Source: Bacillota bacterium
Lineage (GTDB): Bacteria > Bacillota > Clostridia > Acetivibrionales > DTU013
Direction: 5' to 3'
NCBI GenBank assembly: GCA_023435745.1
Contig: JAEZMD010000026.1
Location: forward strand, 1-64,000
Length of the DNA: 64,000 bases
Positions 1-8,837 of the stretch are shown piece by piece; the first letter of the stretch is position 1; the number at the start of each line of letters is the position of its first letter. The position numbers were made by a program, and so were the translations under genes. Under the pieces are notes generated by a model, which had not been told where the DNA came from, did not search any database, and worked only from the letters and a program-made list of their open reading frames with translations.

Positions 1-48
1 GAGTATAAGTTGCTACGCTAAGCAGGATATCCATCTGGTTCCCATTAC

Positions 49-87
49 CGGAACTGCGGTTTCCGGCTGAACGGAATTGCGGTTTCC
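49..87. repeat. two imperfect tandem repeats at left edge
   Basis: The 16-base core CGGAAnTGCGGTTTCC occurs at 49-64 and again at 72-87, a 23-base period with one difference in the core. No complete gene covers 1-200. A plus-strand frame is open from the window edge to a TGA at 68-70, so the end of a rightward gene could lie here, but I do not recognise the residues. The repeats could also belong to a terminal region of a mobile element; nothing else supports that. Confidence 0.4.
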
Positions 88-133
88 TGGCACCGGACAG
101 CCGGTGTAATTCATGCCGGAATACTCAGGCGAA

Positions 134-158
134 AGGGCGAGGTGCATGCACTCGCCCT
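134..158 (+). terminator. probable rho-independent terminator
   Basis: An 8-bp perfect stem (AGGGCGAG with CTCGCCCT) encloses a loop that contains the self-complementary TGCATGCA. It is followed by CATTTTATG, a short T-rich tract. The orientation suits a rightward gene ending left of the window. It also marks the left boundary of the leftward defence operon, which ends at 202. Confidence 0.55.
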
Positions 159-201
159 CATTTTATGTTGTACCATATCCCTTTTTGTAGACAAAATAGC
201 C

Positions 202-819
202 TCACTTCTTAACTTCTATTTCTATTAAGTATTTTTTCTCGCGATATTTTTTACTGGTATATTCCTCGCAATGAATAATGTTATATTCTGAAAAAAGGCT
301 GCTTAATGAATTAACTGTAAAGAACCTCTTTTTATTATTTGAAGTCAAATAATAATTCTCCTCGAGTTTAATGTCATCTTTTTTCTCAATGTATTCATTT
401 ACCGAATTTACCCGGCAAAGCAAAGAACCATCTTTTTTTAATACGCGAAATACTTCATTAACTATGGAACGAGTATCACTTATAGAAAAGTAATGTAACG
501 ACAAATCCATAATAACGATATCAGCATAATTATCTTCAAAAGGTAGTGGTTCGGTTAAATCTAATTGAAATATATTTGCATTATTGATAATAGTTTTAAG
601 TTGTTTAAGTGCATTTTCGGAAAAATCACAAGCAATAGTGTTTATACCTTTTGAAGCTAGAAATACAGTATCCACACCGTTTCCGCAACCCAAATCTAAT
701 ATAACCTTAGCGGGATATAAAATATCAATATATTTATCGAGCCAGCCATCATATTCCGGGAATTTAAGTGTGGGATTAGAGTAAACGTTCTCCCAATACA
801 TTTTTTGATGATAGTCCAT
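202..819 (-). CDS. class I SAM-dependent methyltransferase
   Basis: A 205-residue protein with the SAM-binding motif I ILDLGCGNG at about residues 40-48, an acidic residue in the next strand (IACDFSENAL), and the later DLSLHYF stretch typical of Methyltransf_11/25 proteins. The substrate cannot be read from the sequence. The ATG at 819 overlaps the stop of the upstream gene (TGATG) and sits 7 bases after AGGAGG, so I prefer it to the GTG three bases upstream. It is the last gene of the phosphorothioation operon and is probably translationally coupled to the membrane protein before it. It could be a small-molecule methylase or an accessory to the defence system; family assignment is firm, function is not. 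Confidence 0.85.
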   Translation of the reverse strand: MDYHQKMYWENVYSNPTLKFPEYDGWLDKYIDILYPAKVILDLGCGNGVDTVFLASKGINTIACDFSENALKQLKTIINNANIFQLDLTEPLPFEDNYADIVIMDLSLHYFSISDTRSIVNEVFRVLKKDGSLLCRVNSVNEYIEKKDDIKLEENYYLTSNNKKRFFTVNSLSSLFSEYNIIHCEEYTSKKYREKKYLIEIEVKK

Positions 820-1472
820 CACTTAGCCTCCTTTTTATATTTCTTATTGTTTTCAAAAAAGCTAATCTTACTTTCTATAATCTTAATCTCTGATTCTATC
901 ATGTCTATAACTTCATTGGAATGAACATATGCTTCAAAAGCTTTTTCATCACCAGTAATTTCCCTATTGAAAGCAAGTCCAAGTAACGTATAATGAGCAG
1001 ACATTTCTGAAAGCTTTATTAATAAATCTCTATTCTCTATGATATTCGAATGCTTAATAATCAGTTCATTAAGCTCATTATCATTATTGATTATTTCTTT
1101 AAGTAGGGCTTGTTGATTATCATTAAAATTATAACCTTTCAGCAGATAAATAAGTGTTCTATAATTGGGGTCATTTTCTATTAGATGCTTAGAAAAAACC
1201 GTATAAATTTGCGTGTTTTTTTTGCTTAGAAGCAAATAAGGATGATAAAAGCTATTCAAATAGCTTCGCAATCTTAGTATTTCAATTTTGTTTTTTTCAA
1301 TCATAATTGACCTACTGTTTATGAAGTAAGTAATCAGACCGCCCAATACTATGCCTAAAATTGCAATCAAGGAAGGCAAAACCTGTTCCAGTATATCAAC
1401 AAAATCTGATGACTTTATTTGTGAATTTAAGAATTTGTTTAGTAAGTTTATGGTTTCAGTAAGGTCAGGCAT
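819..1472 (-). CDS. one-TM protein with charged cytoplasmic helices, unknown function
   Basis: A 217-residue protein with one clear hydrophobic segment at about residues 28-50 (LIAILGIVLGGLITYFI). Before it is a short N-terminal arm; after it comes a long, charged, largely helical domain. I do not recognise a family. The ATG at 1472 follows AAGGAGAG by about 9 bases. It lies 41 bases after the 177-residue gene and overlaps the methyltransferase, so it is co-transcribed with the phosphorothioation genes. Membrane-anchored subunits are common in defence cassettes, where they may act as effectors or tethers, but nothing in the sequence shows an enzymatic motif. It may be cargo rather than a core component. 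Confidence 0.75.
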   Translation of the reverse strand: MPDLTETINLLNKFLNSQIKSSDFVDILEQVLPSLIAILGIVLGGLITYFINSRSIMIEKNKIEILRLRSYLNSFYHPYLLLSKKNTQIYTVFSKHLIENDPNYRTLIYLLKGYNFNDNQQALLKEIINNDNELNELIIKHSNIIENRDLLIKLSEMSAHYTLLGLAFNREITGDEKAFEAYVHSNEVIDMIESEIKIIESKISFFENNKKYKKEAK

Positions 1473-1513
1473 AAATATCTCTCCTTAATTTTAATAGAAA
1501 AGTCAATAAACAT

Positions 1514-2047
1514 TCATATTTCTTCGACATTACCAGTTAACTCAGTCAAGTCAAAGTCAACACTATACTGATTTACAAGCTCAACGATTCGCTTTAGGTA
1601 ATCTTCTTGGGTGGTTGCATGTTCAGTCACTTGCTCATATAGCCATTCTAATCCCCCCCTCATAAACTGATGAAATAGTTCAATATTTTCTGATAATTTA
1701 GCTTCATCCTCATCATCTCTAAAGGCTCGTTTTACTCGTTCCTCTTCAGTCGCTTCTGATTGTCGTTCAATGAGCATTATTAGGCGATATACAGTAGCTA
1801 AATCACGCTGACGACGTATTATTGCATCTGCATGGATGTTAACAGTATCTTGTGAATCATAGTCAGGTAGAGCAATACGGTTATATGCTGCTCCGATAAG
1901 AGGAGCTACAACATAAATGTCTATTGCAGCTGGAAATATTCCTGCATTTTTCCCATATTGTTCTGGCTCCATTTTGCGTTGGAATGCATTAAGATATTTT
2001 AGATAATGTGCATGTTTCCCCCTCACTACATAGTCTTTCTCAAACAT
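1514..2047 (-). CDS. unknown protein coupled to the DndD-like ATPase
   Basis: A 177-residue soluble, mostly helical and acidic protein. I see no catalytic motif and do not recognise the family. It is too long for DndE (about 110 residues) and lacks a DndE-like sequence. The ATG at 2047 lies inside the end of the DndD-like gene (8-base overlap) behind a strong GTGGAGGTG site, so the two are translationally coupled. The residues near 30-65 (PAAIDIYVVAPLIGAAYNR) are hydrophobic enough for a buried helix pair but not a confident membrane segment. Coupling suggests a stoichiometric partner of the SMC-like ATPase, perhaps the third subunit of an SspFGH- or DndFGH-type restriction complex. That role is inference. 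Confidence 0.8.
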   Translation of the reverse strand: MFEKDYVVRGKHAHYLKYLNAFQRKMEPEQYGKNAGIFPAAIDIYVVAPLIGAAYNRIALPDYDSQDTVNIHADAIIRRQRDLATVYRLIMLIERQSEATEEERVKRAFRDDEDEAKLSENIELFHQFMRGGLEWLYEQVTEHATTQEDYLKRIVELVNQYSVDFDLTELTGNVEEI

Positions 2048-4055
2048 TTACTTCACCTCCACGGATTACAGAGCTTGTTTCACTGTTATTTACTTTCTCT
2101 ATCAGATAAGTTCTACCAACTTTTCCCTGCAAAGATTCTTTTGCATACTCCCAATCTTTATTCATCACAATAAGTATAACCTGTTCCGCAATGCCTGGAA
2201 TAATACTTGAAATTCGGCTTATATGAATTTCATCCGCATTAGAAAATGGTGCATCCATCACCAGAGGATAAGGTTCTGTTGAATTTGTTATTTCTTCATC
2301 AATATCATCTGAATCTTCAGACCGTACTTTTTGTCGGGCAAGGTCCACCAAACCAGTTATAAATGAAAAGTTTTTAACAGCTTCGAGTCCTTTGCTTTCT
2401 TCAGTTGTTTTCTGTGAAGACTCCAATTGAGCAAATAATGTGATTTGGTATCTATCGTTTATGATAATACTACGATGTCCGTGATACATCTTTTCAAATA
2501 TTCTGTTTACACTTTCAAGCAAACGCTCTTTAACTTCCTTCTCTTTCTTTTGGTACTCACGGTCAAACCATGCAAAAATGGCCTTTGAATATGCAATACA
2601 TCTCTGGATTCGCTTATTCTTACTTGCATTATTAGCAAGGTCTTCGATGTCTTTAGCCAATCGTTTAATATCGCTGTCAAGCTCACCGATTTCTGTAAGA
2701 TACCGCTCGTAATCACCTTTTTTTTCAGATAGTAAACGTTCATTACTTTTATAATCTTCTTCAATACGAGCTACGTCCACATTGCCTGCTTTAGTAATTT
2801 CATCGCTTTTAGTCTGTATTTCCACCCGTTTTTCATCAATATAATTAAGATTACTCGCATAAGCAACATGATTTTGACGTGTTAATTCACTAAAGCTACT
2901 TGCATCCATTCGAAAATGCTCTAAATTCATTCTCATATCACGAATAGTTGTTCCTATAAATTCTGGCGGTAATAAATTACGTTCATATTGAATACGTTTT
3001 TTTGCTCCCTCATTTTCTTCTAAGTCACATCCACAAATACACCTTTTGCGGTTTAAGATGTAATCAATAGCAGGCTGCCGCATATCAGGTATACCTTCAC
3101 CATCTTGCTTTGAATTTTCCATAACCAAAAGTGCTCGGTTGATTAATGGTTGAGCGAAGAAATGCAAAGCTCCTTTTGAAAAGTCATCTTTTATCCTTTT
3201 TTCATTAGTTGATACATTATTTTCAGCAATCCGAAGGTCTCTCTCAAGTTTTTCCCGTTCTTGCTGCAATTGTTTTGACCGCTGATTATCACGCAATTTT
3301 GCAGCAAGGTCTTCTTTACGTTTTGTGAAAAATTCCACCTGCTCTTTTGCAGTATCTCGGCGTGTGATTCTTTCCTCACGCTTCTCCTTTGTTCGTGTTA
3401 ATTCGTTTTGTAGTCGGGTTGCTTTAGCATCACTGCCTAAATCCAGTTCCTTTTCCAATTTTGATGTGACAGAAGCAGCACGATTGGGGTCAAGCCTATC
3501 ACGAGCCTCACCAATAACATCAATACCCATTAGTCCACGAACAGCAGCAACTACGTCTCCACGGTTATTAATGTCAGAAATTCTTTCACCATCAAAAAAG
3601 AAATAATCAGAGAGGGCCATTGGCAAAATTTTCTCAATTGTATTCGTTCTTTCGGCAAAAGGAATCGGTTGAAATTCCCCATTGTCTTCTTTATATTGTA
3701 TTTTCAATGACGGGTCAAACTCTTTTAATGTACCTCGTTCAGTCATTTGGAAGTCTTGCTCTCGTCGAATGACAAATTCTCTACCTTCATGCATAAGTAA
3801 GATTTCCACAAAAGCACTCCGTTTTTGGTAGATTTCCATTGTATCCTCAACCTCAGCGTTAAGTATCCCTTTAGATTTAAAGGTAGTATCATCATAAAGA
3901 CACCATCGGAAAGCTTGAATCAAAGTGGTTTTACCACTTGTATTTACCCCAAGAATTATTGTTACGTTCTTTTCCTTGTCAATAGAAAAAACGATTGGCG
4001 GTTGTTCACCTTTGTACTGGCGAAAATTACAAAGTTGAATACTCTTAATTATCAT
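2040..4055 (-). CDS. DndD-like SMC/RecN-type ATPase
   Basis: A 671-residue protein with the layout of the DndD/Rad50/RecN group. It has a Walker A at about residues 36-44 (GVNTSGKTTL), long coiled-coil arms at about 195-290 and 385-500, a metal-binding turn CxCGC near residue 341 at the arm apex, and a Walker B LVMDAPFSNADE near 597 followed by a switch region. The ABC signature is degenerate. In the Dnd system DndD is the ATPase that works with the sulfur-transfer enzyme; here the protein lies downstream, next to the helicase, so it may instead power restriction. The ATG at 4055 overlaps the 56-residue gene by 11 bases and has a GAGGTGGGG site. Family-level call is strong; the modification-versus-restriction role is open. 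Confidence 0.85.
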   Translation of the reverse strand: MIIKSIQLCNFRQYKGEQPPIVFSIDKEKNVTIILGVNTSGKTTLIQAFRWCLYDDTTFKSKGILNAEVEDTMEIYQKRSAFVEILLMHEGREFVIRREQDFQMTERGTLKEFDPSLKIQYKEDNGEFQPIPFAERTNTIEKILPMALSDYFFFDGERISDINNRGDVVAAVRGLMGIDVIGEARDRLDPNRAASVTSKLEKELDLGSDAKATRLQNELTRTKEKREERITRRDTAKEQVEFFTKRKEDLAAKLRDNQRSKQLQQEREKLERDLRIAENNVSTNEKRIKDDFSKGALHFFAQPLINRALLVMENSKQDGEGIPDMRQPAIDYILNRKRCICGCDLEENEGAKKRIQYERNLLPPEFIGTTIRDMRMNLEHFRMDASSFSELTRQNHVAYASNLNYIDEKRVEIQTKSDEITKAGNVDVARIEEDYKSNERLLSEKKGDYERYLTEIGELDSDIKRLAKDIEDLANNASKNKRIQRCIAYSKAIFAWFDREYQKKEKEVKERLLESVNRIFEKMYHGHRSIIINDRYQITLFAQLESSQKTTEESKGLEAVKNFSFITGLVDLARQKVRSEDSDDIDEEITNSTEPYPLVMDAPFSNADEIHISRISSIIPGIAEQVILIVMNKDWEYAKESLQGKVGRTYLIEKVNNSETSSVIRGGEVNV

Positions 4056-4215
4056 CTTTCCCCACCTCGAATTCTATCATTTTCCGAATGCGTTCTACCA
4101 TTTCGTTTTTCTGTAGTTTCTTAGTTTTGAAATTTTCACGTTCAGCTTGATAAATACGCATAATTAGCTTTTTAAACTTATTTTTATCCAGTGTATGCGA
4201 AGTATTAGATTCCAT
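4045..4215 (-). CDS. 56-residue basic/helical protein between helicase and ATPase genes
   Basis: A small charged protein whose start I place at ATG 4215, because GGGAGGTC lies 8 bases upstream; an in-frame ATG at 4233 lacks a site. It overlaps the helicase stop by 11 bases and the ATPase start by 11 bases, a pattern typical of a genuine, translationally coupled subunit. The residues are mainly Lys, Arg, Glu and Asn with a heptad-like spacing, consistent with one long helix. I do not recognise it. A linker or clamp between the helicase and the SMC-like ATPase would fit, but that is inference from position only. Confidence 0.65.
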   Translation of the reverse strand: MESNTSHTLDKNKFKKLIMRIYQAERENFKTKKLQKNEMVERIRKMIEFEVGKDDN

Positions 4216-6358
4216 AATCTTGACCTCCCGCATAATAAATATTGTAAAATTTTGTTACTTTATCTTGTAATTTTACAACTTCAGAAGGATTCTCAGATAA
4301 GCGAGCAAAATCTTCCATTCGCTCGTATTCTCTGCGTATTAAAGAGTATTCACTATTTAGATGTGCGTTTGGGCTAAACGGTAAATCCAAATCACGAGGA
4401 AGAGTAATAAAGTCGTAAATTTTGGCAAATGGTTTATTAAGTGCTTTACGAAGCACCCTGCCCCTTCTTTGTATATATTCCTTTGGATTTGTGCTGCTCG
4501 CCAAAATGAAAGCAGTTCTTATTCCTGGAATGTTCATTCCCTCATCCAAACATCTAATCGCAACCAAAGCTTGTAGCATATCACCATTTTTAAAGAATTC
4601 TTTTATATCTTCACGCTCTTTCGAATTCTCTTCAGAGGTGAATCTTGATACCCTCATTCCCAGTTCTTTGCCAAGCATCTCAACAACAATATCTATTTGA
4701 CGTTTCTCTTCCTCTTCAACTTTATTTTCGACATAACTACTGTTTTCAATTGTAGTTGCACCGCAATAAATTAACATTTGATTGTCTTTCACATATTCTT
4801 TACTAATAATTTGATACAAAGCTTTCAACTTATTTCTTGCTGCAGCAACAACTCTTGCTCTTTGAATTAAAAGCATTTCCGCAGATTTTGGAAGCACTGA
4901 TTTATTGGGAGATTTTCTTATGATATTGATGATTTTATCAGTTAATTCGTTGTAATTATCTAACTCATCTGGCTCAAAATAAACTGGAATTGGATAATAG
5001 TAATAGGGAGTAAGCTTGTCTTCTTTTATCGCTCTTTCAAGTGGGTATTCTATGCACTTTTCACCAAAGAATTCTTTTAAGCGTTGTGTCCCCTCTTCAT
5101 CATGATGTCTTTCTAAAGTTGCTGATAAGGCAAGACGGTATTTATAGATACCTTTCATACAATCGAGTTGTCTTTTAGCTCCAAAGTTATGAGCCTCATC
5201 AACCACAAGACAGATATTACCTTTAAGCTTGTCAACCTCTTTTTGAAAATAATCCGTAGAAAGTGTATCGTTTGATGTTATAAAGCAAAAGTTTTTAATA
5301 ACACCATAACGGAAATCACTTATCACATTTCTAAATTTCTTCTTCCAGTCATATGACGAATAGCATATTAACGGCGAAATACCAAAAGCTTTAATGTCTA
5401 CAACCCATTGCTCAATTAGGTGTTGATACGGGCAAACGATAATAATACCCAGATTTGATTTTATCACTTGGCAAAGACGTTCCAACCCACCTAATGCCGT
5501 AAGCGTTTTTCCAGTACCAGTCGCCATATCGAAGATGCCTCGAAAATTAAGCTCCTGCCACTTATCTATCGCTTCTTCCTGGTAGTCAAAGAAGTTGAGC
5601 CACTTAGGTTTTTGAACCCATAACTTACCTTTTTTTGTGGTAACTATTCCATAGTCATTTTTATCGATTTCAAAATCAGGATTGCCACGCCTGTATTTAT
5701 TAATAATCTCCTGCTTCAATTCAGGAAAATTAATAGTTTTTATATTGGGCTCACAGTCATTCCATATAGCTGAAAACGTTTGTGCTTTGGCCTGAACACG
5801 CTCAGATTCACCCTTCCAAGAACAAAACACATCAATAAATTCATAATTTACAGAAAATGCTGTGTGTGATTCATTCATTGAACCTGAGAATGCAACAATG
5901 TTGTTTTCTGAATCCTCAATCAACCCCATTTTTTCGTGATACATACCCAACTTGCTCTCATCTTCGGTTAAGGCAATTTTGATGTCCAGATAGCCCTCTG
6001 CGATTAGGTAGGCAAGAAGATTGAGTCTGGATTCTTCATGATTGTTCTCTGCTTCTCTTAATTCTCTTAATACAGCTCTTTTCACAACATTCTCTCTTAG
6101 TTCGTATCCCTCTCGGATAGATTTAATATCATCATCAGAAAGATAAGGTGAAGCAATAAGTTGAATATTGCCACCATTTTTCACAAGAGCAGCAATACCT
6201 TTGGATATTTCTACCAACGCAGATGATGAAAAAAATCCAACTGCACGTTTATAAGAGATAGCTTGACTAAGTAAAGGAACAAAGAAGTCCCTTGCCACCT
6301 GGTCCAGCAGTGACCTATATTCTGGTTTAATCCCTAAGTCTTGCAAGCTCATAGTCAT
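4205..6358 (-). CDS. phosphorothioation-linked restriction helicase (PLD-like domain + SF2 helicase)
   Basis: A 717-residue protein in two parts. Residues 1-200 resemble a phospholipase-D-type nuclease domain, with HEKMGLI near 139 followed by FSGSMNES. Residues 250-680 are an SF2 helicase: TGTGKT near 280, DEAH (VVDEAHNFGA) near 385, SAT (ALSATLERH) near 410 and motif VI QRRGRVLR near 630. This arrangement matches the helicase family known to cluster with dnd genes as a probable restriction enzyme. The start at 6358 has GAGAGGGGA close by; ATG 6352 (residue 3) is an equally good alternative. It follows the cysteine desulfurase by 7 bases. Expected role: translocation on, and cutting of, DNA that lacks the sulfur mark. 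Confidence 0.85.
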   Translation of the reverse strand: MTMSLQDLGIKPEYRSLLDQVARDFFVPLLSQAISYKRAVGFFSSSALVEISKGIAALVKNGGNIQLIASPYLSDDDIKSIREGYELRENVVKRAVLRELREAENNHEESRLNLLAYLIAEGYLDIKIALTEDESKLGMYHEKMGLIEDSENNIVAFSGSMNESHTAFSVNYEFIDVFCSWKGESERVQAKAQTFSAIWNDCEPNIKTINFPELKQEIINKYRRGNPDFEIDKNDYGIVTTKKGKLWVQKPKWLNFFDYQEEAIDKWQELNFRGIFDMATGTGKTLTALGGLERLCQVIKSNLGIIIVCPYQHLIEQWVVDIKAFGISPLICYSSYDWKKKFRNVISDFRYGVIKNFCFITSNDTLSTDYFQKEVDKLKGNICLVVDEAHNFGAKRQLDCMKGIYKYRLALSATLERHHDEEGTQRLKEFFGEKCIEYPLERAIKEDKLTPYYYYPIPVYFEPDELDNYNELTDKIINIIRKSPNKSVLPKSAEMLLIQRARVVAAARNKLKALYQIISKEYVKDNQMLIYCGATTIENSSYVENKVEEEEKRQIDIVVEMLGKELGMRVSRFTSEENSKEREDIKEFFKNGDMLQALVAIRCLDEGMNIPGIRTAFILASSTNPKEYIQRRGRVLRKALNKPFAKIYDFITLPRDLDLPFSPNAHLNSEYSLIRREYERMEDFARLSENPSEVVKLQDKVTKFYNIYYAGGQDYGI

Positions 6359-6365
6359 TCCCCTC

Positions 6366-7523
6366 TCACGAATTTTCGTGGATATAATCTAAGGCTTTTT
6401 CAAGCATAATGAAATCATCATCACTATTAAAATAACCGACGCTTAATCGGACGGTTCCAGCAGGGAATGTTCCCAAAAAGCGGTGAGCATTCGGGGCACA
6501 ATGCAATCCTGTTCGTACTGCGATGTCACATTCGCTGAGTATCTTCCCAATGTCATCACTACCGAATCCAGAAAATGCTATAGATATTACGCCGATGCCT
6601 AAATCTATATTTGTTGGTGATATAAACTTAATGTTGTCGTATCTCTGAAGTAGGGTAATTAGGCGTTTATGGTTCACTTTTTCAGTTTTATATATTTTGC
6701 TTATGCCCTTACCCTTTATCCACTTTATAGCCGCATTAAGACCAGCGATTGCCTGAACATTGGGGCTTCCCACTTCGTATCGGTCAGGAAGCTCATTGGG
6801 TAACAGCGGATTAGCCGAATCTGTACCAGTTCCGCCGAAGAGAAGTGGTTCAGGTTTTTCATATGCATTACAAATAAACCCGCCTAATCCCAAAGGACCA
6901 TAGAGGGTTTTATGAGCAGCAAAAACTGCATAATCAATATTATCATTATTTAGATTTGTATCAATCAGACCCATGGTTTGGCACATATCAATTACATTAG
7001 TTGCACAATATAATTTAGATAGTTCACATATTTCGCTAATTGGGGCAATTACACCACATACATTGCTTGCATGGCTGATAATTACTAAGCTTGGTCTATC
7101 TTCAGAAAACTGGTATTTGATTTTTTCGAGGTCATATGTAAAGGATGCCTTATCAACCGCAAGAGTCAGCACATTCAAATTAAATTTTTGAGCAGTATGG
7201 GTTATAACCCTTGTCACTGCATTATGTTCGAAAGGTGATATATATATATTCAGATTGTCGTGGCGGATAATACTCTGAAGGATGAGGTTCAAGGCTTCAG
7301 TTGCTGATGGGGTGAAAACAACTACTTTATTCGGGCAATGGTTTAGTTCAAGCAACAACTCTCGTGTCTCTGAGACTAAAGCTGATGCCTTTGCTGCTAA
7401 CTTATGTTGGCCACGGCCGACATTTACGCCGCACTCACGGTAAAAACTATTCATGAATTGATAAACTTCTTCCGGTTTTGGAAAAGTCGTAGCGGCATTA
7501 TCGAAATAAGCAGTTCTGCTCAC
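6366..7523 (-). CDS. cysteine desulfurase (SspA/DndA-type role)
   Basis: A 385-residue PLP enzyme of aminotransferase class V, of the SufS/NifS group. The N terminus AYFDNAATTFPKP is the family start signature. The PLP lysine lies in FAAHKTLYGP near 203 and the active cysteine in RTGLHCAP near 338. It would take sulfur from cysteine and pass it as persulfide to the PAPS-reductase-like protein. The GTG at 7523 overlaps the nuclease stop (GTGA) behind GGGAGGT, so the start is firm. Many Ssp/Dnd clusters borrow a housekeeping IscS; here a dedicated copy sits inside the operon. Enzyme class is firm; the sulfur acceptor is inferred from context. Confidence 0.9.
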   Translation of the reverse strand: MSRTAYFDNAATTFPKPEEVYQFMNSFYRECGVNVGRGQHKLAAKASALVSETRELLLELNHCPNKVVVFTPSATEALNLILQSIIRHDNLNIYISPFEHNAVTRVITHTAQKFNLNVLTLAVDKASFTYDLEKIKYQFSEDRPSLVIISHASNVCGVIAPISEICELSKLYCATNVIDMCQTMGLIDTNLNNDNIDYAVFAAHKTLYGPLGLGGFICNAYEKPEPLLFGGTGTDSANPLLPNELPDRYEVGSPNVQAIAGLNAAIKWIKGKGISKIYKTEKVNHKRLITLLQRYDNIKFISPTNIDLGIGVISIAFSGFGSDDIGKILSECDIAVRTGLHCAPNAHRFLGTFPAGTVRLSVGYFNSDDDFIMLEKALDYIHENS

Positions 7524-8821
7524 TTAATACTACCTCCCAACAGTTTGTATTTTGATATAATATCAGGATGCTGTGAAAGCAACGTCTTCAGTTCGGTAAG
7601 CCCATAATATGCTATTATAGTTTTACTGCTTTTTTTAAGCTCCAATCTGTTTATTAAGTCTGGAGTAAGAGAATTAGTGCAAAATAATCCATATGCAGAA
7701 GCGTCGTTTTCCTCTAATATATCATTAATTTCCGAGACATCTTTTCGATTTAGACTTTTTTTCGAATGCTTACATTGCCAAACCCATTTTCGTTGCTCAG
7801 TTCCTATAAGGGTTTTATATTCTTCGGTTGCAAGTATATCTTTACCGCCATCTGCCGCATTTGTTTTCCCAACCGGGTGAACATTAATAAAGCCCTTTCT
7901 CACTAAAATATCATAACAAAGATTTTCAAAGGAATTCGCATCAAGATGGCTGAAATCAATACTATAATTTCCTGGTTCAGGCTTGATTTCTCGTAAAATT
8001 TCGATTCTTCTTATGAGTGACATATACTCGCCATCAACGATAGTATCTGCTTTGGGCTCAAGTTGAATAATTGCACTCAGCATTCCCTTTATGTACAGAT
8101 AATTCTCGTTATCACTAAAGTAATCAAAATCCGATTTCTCTATACGAAGTCGGTTGTAAATTGAAAAAAACTCTTGATACGATTGTTTATTGACTGCAAT
8201 AACCTTGCCAGATTTTGTTTTCCCCAAGAGATAGTTTATTGTCGTAATAGGATATTCGACAATTTCTAAATTCTCGATTTTTAATTTCGAAAAGTTAATA
8301 CAAGAGATTTCTTTAGCAAATACAATAACTGTTTTATCTTTGTTAATAAACGTATAGTCATCAATTTTTGATAACTTAAGCTCGACCACCTTTTCTAATA
8401 TTGTCTCGTTGATTAAGTTTGCTACAGATTCCTCATTTACATTACCTTCTGCTACCTCACAAGCACTAATAAATTTTGAGATGAAATCAATATCAAAAGG
8501 TTTGTTCCAATACCCAACTAAAGAATCATCGAATGGGCATCCATAGCCACATTTATCTTCTGTGCTCGGTTCTAAGTTAAATTGAATATCAAGTTGCTTG
8601 ACGGTTTCCTCTTGTAAAATACTTTGATATTCATTCTCGAAATTTTCTTCATAATCGTATATCGGATAACAAAAAACTCTCCAAATATTAAATGTATCAT
8701 CATCATTGAAGGAGATTTTCACGTCAACAGAGGCAACAGTAATTTCATCTTCTGAATCAATATTGTATAATTCAAAATCTCCAATTTCTTCAATTTGTTC
8801 AATAAATTCTTGCTTTGTCAT
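7520..8821 (-). CDS. Mrr-type restriction endonuclease fused to an unknown N-terminal domain
   Basis: A 433-residue protein whose last 140 residues form an Mrr-like PD-(D/E)xK nuclease domain: helix SFENLCYDILVRKGF near 298, then DGGKDILA near 324 and WQCKHS near 345 supply the acidic and Q-x-K catalytic residues. Residues 1-290 are acidic and unrecognised. I place the start at ATG 8821, 16 bases past the sspC stop with AGGTG upstream; an in-frame TTG at 8863 has no site. The family cuts modified or foreign DNA. Its place between the SspC-like and desulfurase genes makes it part of the system, as a PT-sensing or PT-blocked nuclease; which of these is not shown by sequence. Confidence 0.85.
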   Translation of the reverse strand: MTKQEFIEQIEEIGDFELYNIDSEDEITVASVDVKISFNDDDTFNIWRVFCYPIYDYEENFENEYQSILQEETVKQLDIQFNLEPSTEDKCGYGCPFDDSLVGYWNKPFDIDFISKFISACEVAEGNVNEESVANLINETILEKVVELKLSKIDDYTFINKDKTVIVFAKEISCINFSKLKIENLEIVEYPITTINYLLGKTKSGKVIAVNKQSYQEFFSIYNRLRIEKSDFDYFSDNENYLYIKGMLSAIIQLEPKADTIVDGEYMSLIRRIEILREIKPEPGNYSIDFSHLDANSFENLCYDILVRKGFINVHPVGKTNAADGGKDILATEEYKTLIGTEQRKWVWQCKHSKKSLNRKDVSEINDILEENDASAYGLFCTNSLTPDLINRLELKKSSKTIIAYYGLTELKTLLSQHPDIISKYKLLGGSIK

Positions 8822-8837
8822 TCTAATACACCTATAA

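Noticed and set aside
1..120. Terminal region of an insertion sequence at the left edge
   Set aside because: Only two short direct repeats and a short open frame are visible; there are no terminal inverted repeats and no transposase residues that I recognise.
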